NCBI GenBank assembly: GCA_024277475.1
Contig: JAJRVC010000004.1
Location: 1 to 8,933, forward strand
Source of the DNA: Deltaproteobacteria bacterium
GTDB lineage: Bacteria; Desulfobacterota; Desulfobacteria; Desulfobacterales; JAFDCJ01
DNA length: 8,933 bases
Reading direction: 5' to 3'
The position numbers and the translations under genes were made by a program. Position 1 is the stretch's first letter. Each line of letters begins with the position of its first letter. Below, in pieces: positions 8,917-8,933 of this stretch. The notes under the pieces are model-generated. The model was given only the letters and a program-made list of their open reading frames with translations. It did not search any database and had not been told where the DNA came from.

Positions 8917-8933
8917 ACTTTTTGTATGACAAC

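Overview
The window looks like bacterial chromosome, most likely from an anaerobic, respiring Desulfobacterota-type organism. This is an inference from the periplasmic multihaem cytochrome, Tat-exported iron-sulfur protein and NrfD-type membrane protein at its left end; no taxonomic marker is present. It divides into four regions.

(1) 2-2440: the 3' end of a respiratory operon. The genes are a truncated c-type cytochrome with four visible CXXCH sites, a 16-cysteine ferredoxin-like protein with a twin-arginine signal, and a polytopic NrfD/PsrC-like quinone-interacting protein. They overlap or lie 4 nt apart, so they probably form one complex passing electrons between the quinone pool and periplasmic haems. 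A very strong intrinsic terminator (2468-2509) closes the operon.

(2) 2510-3068: non-coding. It holds a possible sigma70-like promoter, a pair of mutually exclusive hairpins, and a 202-bp non-autonomous mobile element (2801-3002). The element has imperfect terminal inverted repeats whose right end reads GTAAGCG, as in the IS66 family, and is bounded by a perfect 8-bp direct repeat GTAGAAAC. It ends 66 bp before the cas3 start.

(3) 3069-8501: a complete type I-C CRISPR interference operon, cas3-cas5-cas8c-cas7. Inside cas8c, a perfect Shine-Dalgarno sequence and an in-frame ATG (7274) mark the separately translated small subunit Cas11c. Cas3 is the HD nuclease-helicase, Cas5c processes crRNA and caps its 5' handle, Cas7 forms the backbone, Cas8c recognises the PAM, and Cas11c makes the belly. 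No CRISPR repeat is visible, and the expected cas4-cas1-cas2 do not follow cas7 within the 432 bases available.

(4) 8502-8933: a convergent, wrecked HigBA toxin-antitoxin locus on the minus strand. The first half of the toxin HigB is joined out of frame to an antitoxin HigA that has itself lost its DNA-binding centre, apparently by deletion between two copies of the codons for Arg-Leu-Ala. The toxin start codon also appears to be lost.

I see no wholly new system. The most interesting points are the internal cas11c start, the IS66-like MITE in front of cas3, and the doubly deleted higBA where the adaptation genes would be expected.
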